Below, piece after piece: positions 1 to 9,212 of a DNA stretch of 50,389 bases. The stretch spans positions 1 through 50,389 of the forward strand of contig CAVTGO010000014.1 of assembly GCA_963734275.1 (NCBI GenBank). Reading direction: 5' to 3'. The position numbers and the translations under genes were made by a program. Under the pieces are notes generated by a model that made no database searches, was not told the DNA's origin, and worked only from the letters and a program-made list of their open reading frames with translations. Numbering within the stretch: position 1 is the first letter of the stretch; every line of letters begins with the position of its first letter. Source of the stretch: CAVTGO01 sp963734275 (GTDB lineage Bacteria; Actinomycetota; UBA4738; HRBIN12).

Positions 1-336
1 GCCGTCGTCGAAGACGTGCCCGAGGTGCCCGCCGCAGCGGCGGCACACGACCTCGGTGCGGCTCATGCCGAGCGAGGCGTCCTCGCGCAGCTCGACGGCC
101 TCGGCCACCTTCGGCTCGGTGAAGCTCGGCCAGCCGGAGCCGGACTCGAACTTGGTGGTCTGAGTCGAACAGCTCGGCGCCGCAGCCGGCGCACGTGTAG
201 ACGCCGTCCGCCTTGTTGTTCCAGGAGCGCGCCCGTGAACGGCTGCTCGGTGCCCGGCCTCGCGCAGGACGTGGTACTGCTCGGGAGTGAGCTCGGCGCG
301 CCACTCCGCGTCGGTCTTCTGGATCTCGGTCGCCAT
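1..336 (-). CDS. msrB: Peptide-methionine (R)-S-oxide reductase MsrB, cut by the window edge, frameshifted
   Basis: MsrB reduces methionine-R-sulfoxide in oxidised proteins using a catalytic Cys and thioredoxin. From the ATG at 336 the protein opens MATEIQKTDAEWRAELTPEQ, a typical MsrB N-terminus. Read across frames it continues with PFTG, a CAGCG zinc-binding pair, the core FESGSGWPSF and a second zinc pair in CRRCGGHLGHVFDDG. The catalytic C-terminal Cys lies beyond the window edge. At least three single-base shifts (near 240, 220 and 165) break the frame, yet codons stay conserved on both sides, so sequencing error is more likely than decay. It starts 3 bases after the preceding regulator gene ends. 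The identity is secure; the reading frame is not. Confidence 0.85.
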   Translation of the reverse strand, partial: MATEIQKTDAEWRAELTPEQYHVLREAGHRAAVHGRAPGTTRRTASTRAPAAAPSCSTQTTKFESGSGWPSFTEPKVAEAVELREDASLGMSRTEVVCRRCGGHLGHVFDDG

Positions 337-339
337 GCC

Positions 340-3300
340 CTACAGGGTATGACCGAGCTGCCGCGATCGGCTAACGCGTCGGCGCCCGCGAGGCCCAGCC
401 GGTGCGCGACCGCCGCCGCCTCGACGCGGCCGCTGACGCCGAGCTTGGCGAGGATCCGCGACACGTGCACCGACGCGGTCTTCTCGCTCATGAACAGCGT
501 CTCGCCGATCGCGCGGTTCGTGCGGCCCTCGGCGACGAGCAGCAGCACCTCGAGCTCGCGCGGCGTGAGGCCGAGGCGGGCGACCGGCGAGTCGTCGGGC
601 CGGCGCGGGCTCGGCTCGGCGGCGTCCGCCGGCTCGAGGTCGATCCGCGCGCGGCGCGCGAGCGCCGCGACGTCGGCGGCGAGCAGCGCCGCGCCCATCG
701 CCGCCGCGCCGCGGCCGCGGCGCGCAGCGGCACGGCGGCGGCGGCGCGGTCGCCGGCGGTGACGTGCGCCTCGGCGGCGCGGTAGCGGGCGTAGGTCGCG
801 GGGACCGGGAGCGCGAGCGCGTCGAACGCGCGCGCGACCTCCTCCCACGGGCCGGGATCGGCGGGCGCGTCGCCGAGCAGCGTGCGCCGCCGCTGCAGCT
901 CGGCCGTCGCCATCCCGGCCCAGGCGCACGCCTCGTCGAAGCGCGGGCGCGCCGTCCGCGCGGTCGCGCAAGCGCGCGGCGACGTCGTCGAGCACGGGCG
1001 CGTAGTCCTCGCCGAGCGCCTGCGCGCGGCCGGCGGCCTCGGCCTCGACCCGCTGCGCCATCCACGCCATGCGCAGCAGCCGCGTCGCCTCGTCGCCGTG
1101 CACGATCCGCGGCGGCGGCGCGCAGCACGAGCGCGCGCGCGTCGTCGAGCCGGTCCTCGCGCACGCGAGCTCGACCTCGATGTCGCGCGCGCGGCTCGAT
1201 CCACTGCGGCTCGGCGCGGCCGTCGCTGCAGGCGGTCGAACGTCGGCCAGCTCCTCGCGCAGGGCGCCGAGGTCGCCGGTCAGCAGCGCGAGCCGGGCGC
1301 GGACGTGTCGGGCCAGAACATCCACGTGTAGGAGATCGCTTCGCCCGGCACGCGCTTCGGCAGCCGCTCCCGGGCCTCCGCGAGCCGCCCGAGCCGCGAC
1401 GAGCAGGTGCGCCCCCTGGACGAGCAGGAACGCGTCGAAGCTCGAGCGCTCCGGGCCGCCTGCGAGCTCGGCGAGCCCGCGGTGACGACGGCGAGCGCCT
1501 CCTCCGTGTGGCCGGCGAGGTCGAGCGCCTCGGCGAGGTTGACCGCCGCGCGGCACGCTGTCGGACGGCGAGGCGATCGCTTCGCGCGGCGGAGCGCCTC
1601 GCGCAGCGTCGCGATGCCCTCCGCCTCGTCGCCGAGCCCCGCGCGGGTGAAGCCGATGCGTGTTGAGGGTGAACACCTCGATCGGCTCGGCGCCGACCGC
1701 CGCGCGCCTCGGCGAGCGCTGCGTCGACGGTGAGGAGCGCCTGCGAGAAGTTGCCGAGCAGCATCTCGACGCGCGCGCGCTCCTCGAGCACGCGCGCGCG
1801 CTCGGCGCTCGGCTCGGGCGGCAGCAGGGCGACCGCGTGGTCGAACGCGTCGAAGCCGGGTCGCTCTCGCCCGCCTGCGCGCAGCCAGTTGCCGAGCCGC
1901 TCGTAGAGCGCCGCGGCGCGCAGCGGCTCGGCCGCCTCGTCGATGCTCGCGAGCGCCTCGCGGATCAGCGCGACGGCGCGTGAATTCTCGCCGCGCGCGC
2001 CGGCGCACGTGGCGGCCAGCCGCAGCACCTCGGCCTTGTCGACGCCCGCGCGCTCCTCGGCGTCCGGGACGCGGTCCCAGAGCTCGAGCGCGCGCTCGAA
2101 CTGGCGCTGCGCGACCTCGTAGGCGTGGACGCGCTTGGCGGCGATGCCCGCCGCGGACGCTCGCGCCGAGCGAGCGGCTGAGCTCGTGCGCGCTCTTCCA
2201 GTGGCAGGCGAGCTCGGCGGCGACCGTCGCCTCGGTCACGTCGCCGAGCAGCTCCGGGTCGCGCCTCGATCGCCGCGGCGAGCCGGGCGTGCAGGGCGGT
2301 GTCCTCGCCCGGCAGCAGGTCGCCGTGCATGGCCTCGCCGACCAGCGCGTGGCGGAACGCGTACATGCCGGCGGCGTCGGTCACGAGCACCTGGTGGGCG
2401 ACGGCCTCGCGCGCGCCCTCGATCACCTCGGCGGGCGGCAGGTCGGCGACGGCCTCGAGCAGGCCGTGCGTGGTCGGGCGGTCGAGCACGGCGGCGATCC
2501 GCACGACCGCCTGGCCGGCCGGCGAGAGCCGCTCGACGCGCGCGATCAGCACGTCGCGCAGCGTCTCGGGCAGCAGCCAGGAGTCGCCGCCCTCGCTCGC
2601 CGCGAGCAGCTCCTCGGTGTAGAGCGGGTTGCCCTGCGAGCGGCAGAAGAGCTGCTCGGCCAGCTCGTCGAGCGGCGGCTCGCTGGAGGATGCCGGCGAG
2701 CTGCTCGGCGAGCTCCTCGCGGTCGAAGCGCTCCAGGCCGAGCCGGTCGACGCCGGCGGCGCGCTCGAGCTCGGCGATCAGCGGGCGCAGCGGATGGCGG
2801 CGGTGCAGCTCGTCGGAGCGGTACGTGACGACGAGGCAGAGCCGCTCCTCGCGCGCGCTGCGCACGAGGAAGGTGATGAAGTCGCGCGTGGTGCCGTCGG
2901 CCCAGTGCAGGTCCTCGATCGAGAGCAGCACCGGGCGCGTCGCGGCCCAGCCGCTCGAGCAGCGACAGCAGCGCCTCGAACAGGCGGCCCTGGCGGGCGC
3001 CGGCTCCTCGTCGGCCGTGCGTCCCGGTCCCGCCGAGCTCGGGCATCAGGTCGGCGAGCGCGTTGCGCGTCGCCTGCGGCAGCGTCCGGCCCTCGTCGGC
3101 GAGCCCGCGCGCGAGCGGGCGCAGCGCGGACACGATCGGCGCGTAGGGGATCTGCGCGCCGCCGAGCTCGAGGCACTGCCCGAGCAGCACGCGCGCGCTG
3201 CCCGCGCGCGCCCGGGGCTCGAACTCGCGCAGCAGGCGCGTCTTGCCGACGCCGGACTCGCCGCCGACGAACGACGAAGCCGGGCGCCCTCCGCGGCGCG

Positions 3301-3393
3301 GCCGAGGGCGTCGCCGAGGAGCTCCAGCTCCGCCGTGCGGCCGACGAAGACCGGGGACGTGAGACGACGCGACACAGCTCCATTGTCCCGCAC
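340..3393 (-). CDS. Large ATP-binding LuxR-family (LAL/MalT-like) transcriptional regulator, frameshifted
   Basis: Members of this family couple an AAA/STAND ATPase to a C-terminal LuxR helix-turn-helix; the ligand here is unknown. Across several frames one sees FVGRTAELELLGDALG, Walker A GESGVGKTRLLREF, Walker B LLSIEDLHWADGTT, a long alpha-helical TPR-like middle and a GerE-type HTH (LTPRELEVLLLVAEG, TNRAIGETLFMSEKTASVH). About 1000 codons is the usual length. The GTG at 3393 was chosen because GGGAGG lies 6 bases upstream; a GTG at 3375 is an alternative. At least eight single-base shifts scatter the coding across all three minus frames, so the exact stop is uncertain; 340 is the TAG just before msrB. 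It is divergent from the XRE regulator with a 54-base gap. Confidence 0.8.
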
Positions 3394-3447
3394 TCATGAC
3401 CTCCCAGGTAGGCGAACAACCGCACCATCGGCGCTACCTTCGACCGC

Positions 3448-4245
3448 GTGCCGTCGCCGCCCCACCCCCGAGGCGTCGGCGAGCTGCTGCGCGACTGGCG
3501 CCGCCGCCGCCGGCTCAGCCAGCTCGACGTGTCGCTCGACGCGGCCGTCTCGGCGCGGCACCTCAGCTTCGTGGAGACCGGCCGCGCGCGCCCGAGCCGC
3601 GAGCTGGTCCTCCACCTGGCCGACTTCCTCGACGTCCCGCTGCGCGACCGCAACGCGCTGCTGCTCGCCGCCGGCTACGCGCCCGCGTACGGCGAGACGC
3701 CGCTCGACGCTGAGGCGATGGCGCCGGTGCGCGACGCGCTCGACGCGATCCTGCGGGGCACGCGCCCTACCCGGCGGTGATCGTCGACCGCCGCTGGGAC
3801 CTCGTGACCGCCAACGCGCCGGCGCTCGCGATCCTCGGCGAGGGCGTCGCGCCCGAGCTGCTCGCGCCGCCGGCGAACGCCATGCGCGTCTGCCTGCACC
3901 CGGACGGGCTGGCGCCGCGGATCCGCAACCTCGGCGAGTACGGCGAGCACCTCGTCGACCGGCTCGCCCGCCAGGCGGCGATCACGGGCGACCCGGAGGT
4001 CGTCGCGCTGCTCGAGGAGCTGCGGGGCTACGCGCGGCGCCGGCGCGCACGCGCGGCGACGACGGGCCGGCCGGGCAGCTGGTCGTGCCGCTCGTGCTGG
4101 AGCGCTCGGCGCCGAGCTGCGCCTGTTCAGCACGCTGGCCACGTTCGGCACGGCGCTCGACGTGACGATCGCCGAGCTGGCGATCGAGTCGTTCTTCCCG
4201 GCGGACGCCGAGACGGGCCGCGACGCTGCGCGACCGTTCGGCTGA
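3448..4245 (+). CDS. XRE-family regulator with MmyB-like ligand-binding domain, frameshifted
   Basis: The N-terminal helix-turn-helix (residues ~8-65, with LLRDWRRRRRLSQLDVSL and RHLSFVETGRARPSRELV) is followed by an MmyB-like PAS-type domain (VIVDRRWDLVTANAPAL, LRIRNLGEYGEHL read in context). It ends with the family signature FSTLATFGTALDVTIAELAI and ESFFPAD. Such proteins are usually DNA-binding repressors or activators with a small-molecule pocket. The GTG at 3448 gives a normal N-terminus. A one-base shift near 3765 splits the gene into two frames, and further shifts occur near 4065 and 4110. About 265 codons in total is normal for the family. The target is probably the neighbouring genes, but nothing in the sequence shows it. 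Confidence 0.85.
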
Positions 4246-4253
4246 GGAGCGCC

Positions 4254-4502
4254 TCAGCGCGGCGCCGGCCGGGGAGCGGTCGCCGGCCGCGGCTGTGCGC
4301 GGCGGAGGGGCGACCGAGCGGAGGGGGCCCATCCCCGGCGCAGCGCGGGACGGGGATCCGTGCGCTGCAGCGCGGGTGCGAGCCCGCGCGCGGATCGCGG
4401 CGAACGGGCGGCGGAGCGTCGAGGCGCGACGGGCCTCGGCGCGGCGGCGCGCCGGCTGCGATCGGTTTCGGTGGCGTAGAGGAGGTGGAGCGAGCCGTGC
4501 AT
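4254..4502 (-). CDS. Possible small Arg/Ala-rich protein, uncertain
   Basis: The ATG at 4502 is preceded by a good GAAAGG site 7 bases upstream. The N-terminus MHGSLHLLYATETDRSRRAA looks like a real small-protein start, but the rest becomes arginine/alanine/proline-rich, which suggests a lost frame. No family is recognised. It lies alone in the 400-base gap between the convergent XRE and PadR genes. The remainder of that gap shows nothing else except the hairpin at 4557-4606. Confidence 0.25.
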   Translation of the reverse strand: MHGSLHLLYATETDRSRRAAAPRPVAPRRSAARSPRSARGLAPALQRTDPRPALRRGWAPSARSPLRRAQPRPATAPRPAPR

Positions 4503-4556
4503 TGGAAGGCCTTTCGGGGCGGTGGTCTGATCCGGCGTATTCGAAGGTACGCCTGA

Positions 4557-4606
4557 GGTCGGGGCCCCACATCGGCAGAACGCGCGCACTTGTGGGGCCC
4601 GACCCC
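4557..4606. terminator. Long GC-rich hairpin between convergent genes
   Basis: The left arm GGTCGGGGCCCCACA (4557-4571) pairs with TGTGGGGCCCGACC (4591-4604) with a single bulged base and a 19-base loop. There is no T-tract. It sits between two convergent genes, so it could act as a bidirectional terminator, or be one copy of a dispersed palindromic repeat. No second copy was seen in this window. Confidence 0.4.
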
Positions 4607-4653
4607 TTACCCCTGACGACGCGACCCCTTAGGCCATTCCCGGCGACCGCCGC

Positions 4654-5249
4654 CTAGCGGCCCTCAGGCTCCTCGGCGAGGATGCGGTAGAGCGCGCGGC
4701 GGGCCTCGTCGATGACGTCCTTGGCCTCCGCCCGTTGCGCCTCGGTGCCCGAGTGCGTGAGCTGGAACAGGGCCATGCCGATCTGCCGCATGGCGTCCAT
4801 CAGCTCCAGGGTGCCCTCGCCGACGTCGCCCTTGACGGCGTCCCACGGGGCGCCGAGCGCGTCGCGGTGCTCCTCGACGTGGGCGCGGCCCGCGTCGGTG
4901 AGCTCGTAGATCTTGCCGGACTCGCCGGGGATGCGCACGAGGCCCTCGTCCTCGAGCTGCTGGAGCGCGGGGTAGACCGAGCCGGGGCTGGGGCGCCAGG
5001 CGCCCTCCGAGCGCTCCCCGATCTCCTGCATGAGCTGGTAGCCGTTGCGCGGCTCCTCGGCGAGCAGGACGAGCAGGGCGGCGCGGACGTCGCCGCGCCG
5101 GGCGCGGGGGCCGCGGGGCGGGCCGAAGCCGGGGAAGCCGCCGGGACCGCCGCCGTGCCGGCCGCGGCCGCCGCCGCGCCGGCCGCGTGGACCGCGCCCA
5201 TGGCGAACCATCCGATGGTTCGTGGATCGATGTGGTGTGCGTGATGCAT
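4654..5249 (-). CDS. PadR-family transcriptional regulator
   Basis: PadR winged-helix repressor. The HTH region is clear: RRGDVRAALLVLLAEEP, NGYQLMQEIGERS, WRPSPGSVYPALQQLEDEG, IYELTDAGRAHVEEH. A helical dimerisation tail follows. The N-terminus is a Gly/Arg-rich linker (RGPRGRRGGG, then RHGGGPGG), common in actinobacterial PadR proteins. The ATG at 5249 (MHHAHHIDPRTIGWF) has an AAAGG site 8 bases upstream. Using it requires one frameshift near 5200 to join the Gly-rich part, so sequencing error is likely there. A longer in-frame start at 5289 avoids the shift but has a poor N-terminus. It is divergent from the permease gene, with an operator-like palindrome between them. Confidence 0.85.
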
Positions 5250-5289
5250 GTGCGTCACCTTTCGTCGGTTTGCTTACGCGATGCATCAA

Positions 5290-5299
5290 CGATATATCG
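5290..5299. promoter_or_regulatory. AT-rich palindrome, candidate PadR operator
   Basis: CGATATATCG is a perfect 10-base palindrome, flanked by more A/T than the surrounding DNA. It lies in the 92-base divergent gap between the padR-like gene and the permease. PadR repressors often autoregulate through short A/T-rich dyads in exactly this position. Binding itself is inference. Confidence 0.45.
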
Positions 5300-5341
5300 A
5301 AACTGTTCGGACGTCAAGCCCCGGCGCGGGTACCGGGGCGC

Positions 5342-6168
5342 ATGACCACGGCAGCGGGGGACAGCACACCGGCAGCTCCAGCCGGGGCTCCGCCGGCGCC
5401 ACATGACGATGATCTCCTCGGCGGCGTGATCGGCGCCGGGCTCTTCGTGGGCAGCGGGGCGGTGATGAACCAGACGGGCCCGGCGGCGATCCTCTCCTAC
5501 CTGGCGGCCGGCCTGCTGGTCGTGCTCGTGATGCGCATGCTCGGTGAGATGGCGGTCGCGAACCCGCGCGTCGGGTCGTTCATGGAGTACTGCCGCGAGG
5601 CGCTCGGGCCGTGGGCCGGCTTCGCCGTCGGCTGGCTGTACTGGTACTTCTGGGCGATCGTCCTCGCCATCGAGGCGGTCGCCGGCGCGGAGATCCTGCA
5701 GAACTGGCTGCCCGGCATCCCGATCTGGGTCATGAGCCTCGTGCTGATGACGATCCTGACCGCGACGAACCTGTGGTCGGTGCGCTCGTTCGGCGAGTTC
5801 GAGTTCTGGTTCGCCTCGATCAAGGTCGCGGCGATCATCGTCTTCATCGCCATCGGCGCCGGCTACCTGCTCGGCATCGGCGGCGGCGACTCGCCCGGCC
5901 TCTCCAACCTCACCGCCCACGGGGGCTTCTTCGCCGAGGGCGGCGTGACCGTGCTGTCCGGGATCGTGGTGGTGATCTTCGCCTTCGTCGGCGCGGAGAT
6001 CGTCACGATCGCGGCGGCCGAGTCCGAGGAGCCGGAGCGCGCGGTGGCCAAGGCGACGAACGCGGTCGTCTGGCGCGTGCTCGTCTTCTACGTGCTCGCC
6101 GTGGCCGTCGTCGTGGCCATCGTGCCGTGGAACAACACGCAGCTCGGCGACTCGCCGTTCATCGCCGC
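5342..6168 (+). CDS. Amino-acid permease (APC superfamily), truncated at an assembly junction
   Basis: Membrane transporter of the amino acid/polyamine/organocation family, GABA/proline permease-like. Recognisable stretches are GGVIGAGLFVGSGAVM in TM1, LLVVLVMRMLGEMAV, PRVGSFMEYCREALGPWAGF and FAFVGAEIVTIAAAESEEPE. The first ~280 residues cover about seven to eight membrane segments. A full protein would be about 460 residues with twelve. The N-terminus is frameshifted: the expected LQPGLRRRHMTMIS leading into LGGVIGAG is present in another frame up to about 5418. Coding stops matching the family after GDSPFIAA, and unrelated ABC-permease coding begins in a different frame within a few bases. 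Confidence 0.85.
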
Positions 6169-6180
6169 ACCCGGCCACGT
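6160..6180. other. Probable chimeric junction between segments A and B
   Basis: Upstream, the permease reads cleanly to about 6168. From about 6171 a different frame reads PATYREGGWWRADFSD and continues directly into an FtsX-type permease. Both genes lack the part that should lie across the point. The left side is full of frameshifts while the right side is clean for 3 kb. No repeat, insertion sequence or integrase is present. Confidence 0.7.
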
Positions 6181-7415
6181 ACCGGGAGGGCGGCTGGTGG
6201 CGCGCCGACTTCTCGGACACGGCCGAGCAGGACTGGCTCCGCGCGATCACGGCGCCCGACCCGGCGACCGAGGTCGACGGTGAGGTGTTCTCGGCGACCG
6301 TCACCGCGGAGGCCGAGGCCGAAGGTCTCGAGCTCGTCGTGACCTACGAGACCGCCGAGCTCGAGGTGCGCGAGACGGCGGTCGGCACCCTCGAGGAGGG
6401 CACGGTCGAGATGGACGCCGAGCTCGATGGCGCCGACCGGATCATGTCGCTCGCCGTCCGAGAGGTGGGCCTGGGGGCCGACCTCCCCAACCGGCTCGAG
6501 GTGACCCTGCGCAACGTGATGGCCGGCGCGGACGCCTTGAACCTCTCGGCCTGGCAAGCGCTCCGCTGGCGCGGCAGCGACGGAGAGGTGGAGCCCGCCG
6601 AAGCCGGCATCGCGCTTCGGCTGGAACCCGGCGCCGGCCACGTGATCGGCGGCATCGCCCCGCCGGCGGCTCCCCTCCCGGTGCTCGTCTCCCCCGAGGT
6701 GTCCCGGTCGCAAGGTCCCCTCTTCGAGGCCACGCTCGGCGGGCAGCGGCTCTCGTTCCGCCGCGTGGCCGTGGCCCAGCACTTCCCGTCGGTCCTCGGC
6801 GAGTTCATGGTGATGTCGACGCCGGCGCTGCTCCAGGCCGCGGCACGGATCCCCGAGGCCGGCCTGGCGCTGAACGAGGTCTGGGCAGCGGGAACCCTCG
6901 ACCCGCTCCCGGCGCTCGAGGCCGCCGGCTTCGTCCCGGGCGCCGTAGCGGCCGCCGGGCCGATCATCGGGGCGCTCGCGCAGCTGCCGCAGTCGCTCGC
7001 GGTCGGGATGAACTTCGCCGCCGCCGTCGGCGGAGTGGTGCTCGTGGTCCTCGGAGTGGCGGTCGGCCTGTACTTCGCCCAACGCCGGCGCGAGTTCGAG
7101 TTCGCGTCGCTGCGCGCGATGGGCGCCGAGCCGCGGCAGGTGTCCCGCGTCCTGCTCCTCGAACAGGGGCTGTTGGTCGTTTTCGCGATCTGCGTGGGCG
7201 CCGGCCTCGGGTTCGGCATCCTCGAGCTCGTGATGCCGTACATCTCCCGGAGCCTCGGCGCGGCGTTCCCGGCCCCGATGCTCGTGGTGGACTGGGTTTC
7301 GATGGGGATCTCGCTCGCGGCGATCGTGGCCGCAACGGCGGTCGGGCTCCTCGCGGCGCTGCGCGCGCTGCTGCGCTCGTCGGTGACCTCGGTGCTGCGG
7401 GGTGAGGCCGAATGA
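6169..7415 (+). CDS. FtsX-like ABC transporter permease, 5' end missing
   Basis: C-terminal ~415 residues of a MacB/FtsX-type permease. There is a large extracytoplasmic region, then one membrane segment at about AAAVGGVVLVVLGVAVGLYF. It is followed by the family hallmark REFEFASLRAMGAEPRQV, where FtsX permeases contact their ATPase, and two further membrane segments ending SSVTSVLRGEAE. The open frame enters from the junction at about 6169 with no start; GTG 6285 is only the first internal start-like codon. The stop overlaps the next start (ATGA). Such exporters move lipids, lipoproteins or peptides, or act as mechanotransmitters; the substrate cannot be told here. Confidence 0.85.
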
Positions 7416-8251
7416 CGCGCGACGCGCTCATCCGCTTCCGCGACGTGTACAAGATCTACCGGGTCGCGGACACCGGCGTGGTCGCGCTCGGCGGCGTGAG
7501 CTTCGACATCGGCGAGGGCGAGTTCCTCGCGATCGTCGGTCCGAGCGGCTCGGGCAAGTCGACCATCCTCAACATGATCGGCGGCCTGGACCGCTCGACG
7601 GCCGGGAGCGTCGAGGTGGAGGGCCGCGACCTCGGCCGCCTGGGCGAGGACGAGCTGACGGTGTACCGGCGCGATCGGGTCGGGTTCGTTTGGCAGGGGA
7701 CCGCTCGCAACCTCGTGCCCTACCTGTCGGTCGCCGAGAACGTCCGGCTGCCGGCCACGGCACGCGGACTCACGGTGCCGGCTGCCGCCCGTGCGCCGAT
7801 CGAGCTCCTCGACGTGGTCGGGCTCGCCGACCGCGCGAAGCACCGGCCCGGACAGCTCTCGGGCGGCGAGCAGCAGCGCGTCGCCGTCGCCGTGGCGCTG
7901 GCCAACGTGCCGAAGATCCTGCTCGCGGACGAGCCGACCGCCGAGCTCGACTCGGAGTCCGCCGCCCTCGTGCTCGAGGCCTTCCGCCAGGTGAACCAGG
8001 AGTTCGGCGTGACGATCGTGATGGTGACCCACGACCTCCTCGCGGCCCGGCGCGCCAGCCGGCAGCTGCGTCTGCGCGACGGGCAGCTCCTCGTGGAGGG
8101 CCTCCCGTCCGAGCCCGTCGGCCCCGACGGCCGCCTGCGCCTGCCCGACGACGCGGTCGACGTCCTGGCGGGGGTGGACCTCGAGGTCGAGGTCCGCGAC
8201 GGCGAGGTCCGGATCCGCCGTCGCGGCGAAGGAGGACTCGGCGGTGAGTGA
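7412..8251 (+). CDS. ABC transporter ATP-binding protein, MacB/LolD type
   Basis: 279 residues with all catalytic motifs: Walker A GPSGSGKST (43-51), signature LSGGEQQRV (about 149-157), Walker B ILLADEPTAELD and H-loop MVTHD. The Q-loop region reads GFVWQGT. A ~55-residue C-terminal extension follows the core (after RQLRLRDGQLL), ending in an acidic/basic tail. It overlaps the permease gene by 4 bases (ATGA) and the next ATPase gene by 8, so the three form one operon. It is probably the energising subunit for the FtsX permease. Confidence 0.93.
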   Translation: MTRDALIRFRDVYKIYRVADTGVVALGGVSFDIGEGEFLAIVGPSGSGKSTILNMIGGLDRSTAGSVEVEGRDLGRLGEDELTVYRRDRVGFVWQGTARNLVPYLSVAENVRLPATARGLTVPAAARAPIELLDVVGLADRAKHRPGQLSGGEQQRVAVAVALANVPKILLADEPTAELDSESAALVLEAFRQVNQEFGVTIVMVTHDLLAARRASRQLRLRDGQLLVEGLPSEPVGPDGRLRLPDDAVDVLAGVDLEVEVRDGEVRIRRRGEGGLGGE

Positions 8252-8987
8252 TCGCGCGCGTGGGGCCGGGGGTAGGGTCGAGCCGCTGCTCGCCGGGACG
8301 GACATCGTGCGGACGTACCGCGGGGCGACGGGCGTCCAGGCCGTGCGCGGGGCCTCGCTCGCGCTCGCGCCGAAGGACTTCGTCGCGCTCATGGGCCCGT
8401 CGGGCTCGGGCAAGACGACCTTCATCGGGGTGCTGTCGGGCCTGGACCCGCCGGACGCCGGCGAGGTCCGCTGGAAGGGCCGTCTCATGCGCGAGCTGTC
8501 GTTCGACGAGGCGATCGCGCTGCGCCGGACCGGGATGGGGATCGTCTTCCAGAGCTTCGGCCTACTGCCCACGCTCTCGGCGATGGAGAACGTCGAGCTC
8601 CCGCTGCGGGTCTCCGGGATCGATCTGGACGAGGCGCGGGCGCGCGCCGAGACGTGGCTCGCGCGGCTCGGGCTCGGCGACCGCCTGCACAACCGGACGT
8701 TCGAGCTGTCGGCCGGCCAGCAGCAGCGCGTCGCCGTCGCTCGCGCCCTGATCACGGAGCCCGAGGTCGTCCTCGCCGACGAGCCGATCGCCGAGGTGGA
8801 CACGGAGAACGCCGACCTGATCCTCGAGGCGCTGTGGGAGGTGATCCGACGCGGGGGCGCCGTCCTGGCCGCGACCCACAACCCGGAGGCCCTGCGCTAC
8901 GCGGCCCGCGTCGTGCTGTTCCGCGACGGTTCCATCGAGGCGGAGGGCACACCGGATCAGATCGCGGCGCGCCTCACGGTCGACTGA
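8244..8987 (+). CDS. Second ABC transporter ATP-binding protein with variant signature
   Basis: 247 residues: Walker A GPSGSGKTT (51-59), Q-loop VFQSFGLLPTLSAMENV, Walker B VVLADEPIAEVD and an H-loop ATHNPEAL, where Asn replaces the usual Asp. The ABC signature reads LSAGQQQRV rather than LSGGQ. The GTG start at 8244 lies inside the preceding ATPase gene. It is LolD/MacB-like but clearly not a recent copy of its neighbour. Two unlike ATPases beside one visible FtsX permease suggests a heterodimeric motor, or a second permease in the part lost at the junction. The stop is 3 bases from the convergent stop of the next gene. Confidence 0.92.
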   Translation: MSDRARGAGGRVEPLLAGTDIVRTYRGATGVQAVRGASLALAPKDFVALMGPSGSGKTTFIGVLSGLDPPDAGEVRWKGRLMRELSFDEAIALRRTGMGIVFQSFGLLPTLSAMENVELPLRVSGIDLDEARARAETWLARLGLGDRLHNRTFELSAGQQQRVAVARALITEPEVVLADEPIAEVDTENADLILEALWEVIRRGGAVLAATHNPEALRYAARVVLFRDGSIEAEGTPDQIAARLTVD

Positions 8988-8990
8988 GCC

Positions 8991-9212
8991 CTAGAACTGC
9001 AAGCCGTGGAAGACGTCTTCGCCGTCGCAGCGCCGCAGATCCTCGGCCGAGAGATCGATCCTTGGTCCGCGGCGATGGAACAGCCGGTCGAGCCACGAGC
9101 GCCTCCCGTTCCGCCACGCGACCGCGCGCGCGACCGAGTCCTTCCGCGCGTCGTTGCGCTTCTGCTGCTGGTTCAGGTCGCAGGGCATATGGGTGACCTG
9201 CGGCGAGATCAC
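8991..9212 (-). CDS. Small basic protein of unknown function
   Basis: 73 residues. The GTG start at 9212 has a strong GAAGGAGAG site just upstream and overlaps the stop of the preceding reductase (GTGA), so it is translated as the last gene of that operon. It is rich in Arg, Lys and Asp, with a lone Cys in HMPCDLNQQQKRNDARKD and an amphipathic basic helix WRNGRRSWLDRLFHRR. There are no membrane segments or known domain. Coupling to an FAD reductase and Rieske ferredoxin hints at a role with them, but nothing proves it. Confidence 0.6.
   Translation of the reverse strand: MISPQVTHMPCDLNQQQKRNDARKDSVARAVAWRNGRRSWLDRLFHRRGPRIDLSAEDLRRCDGEDVFHGLQF

Noticed and set aside
63..1676. Several long plus- and minus-strand open frames rich in Arg, Ala and Pro across 1-4 kb
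   Set aside because: They are shadow frames of the frameshifted LuxR-type regulator and MsrB; composition is that of out-of-frame high-GC coding.
6160..6180. A transposon or integration site at the left join
   Set aside because: No inverted repeats, target duplication, transposase, integrase or tRNA is present near the point.
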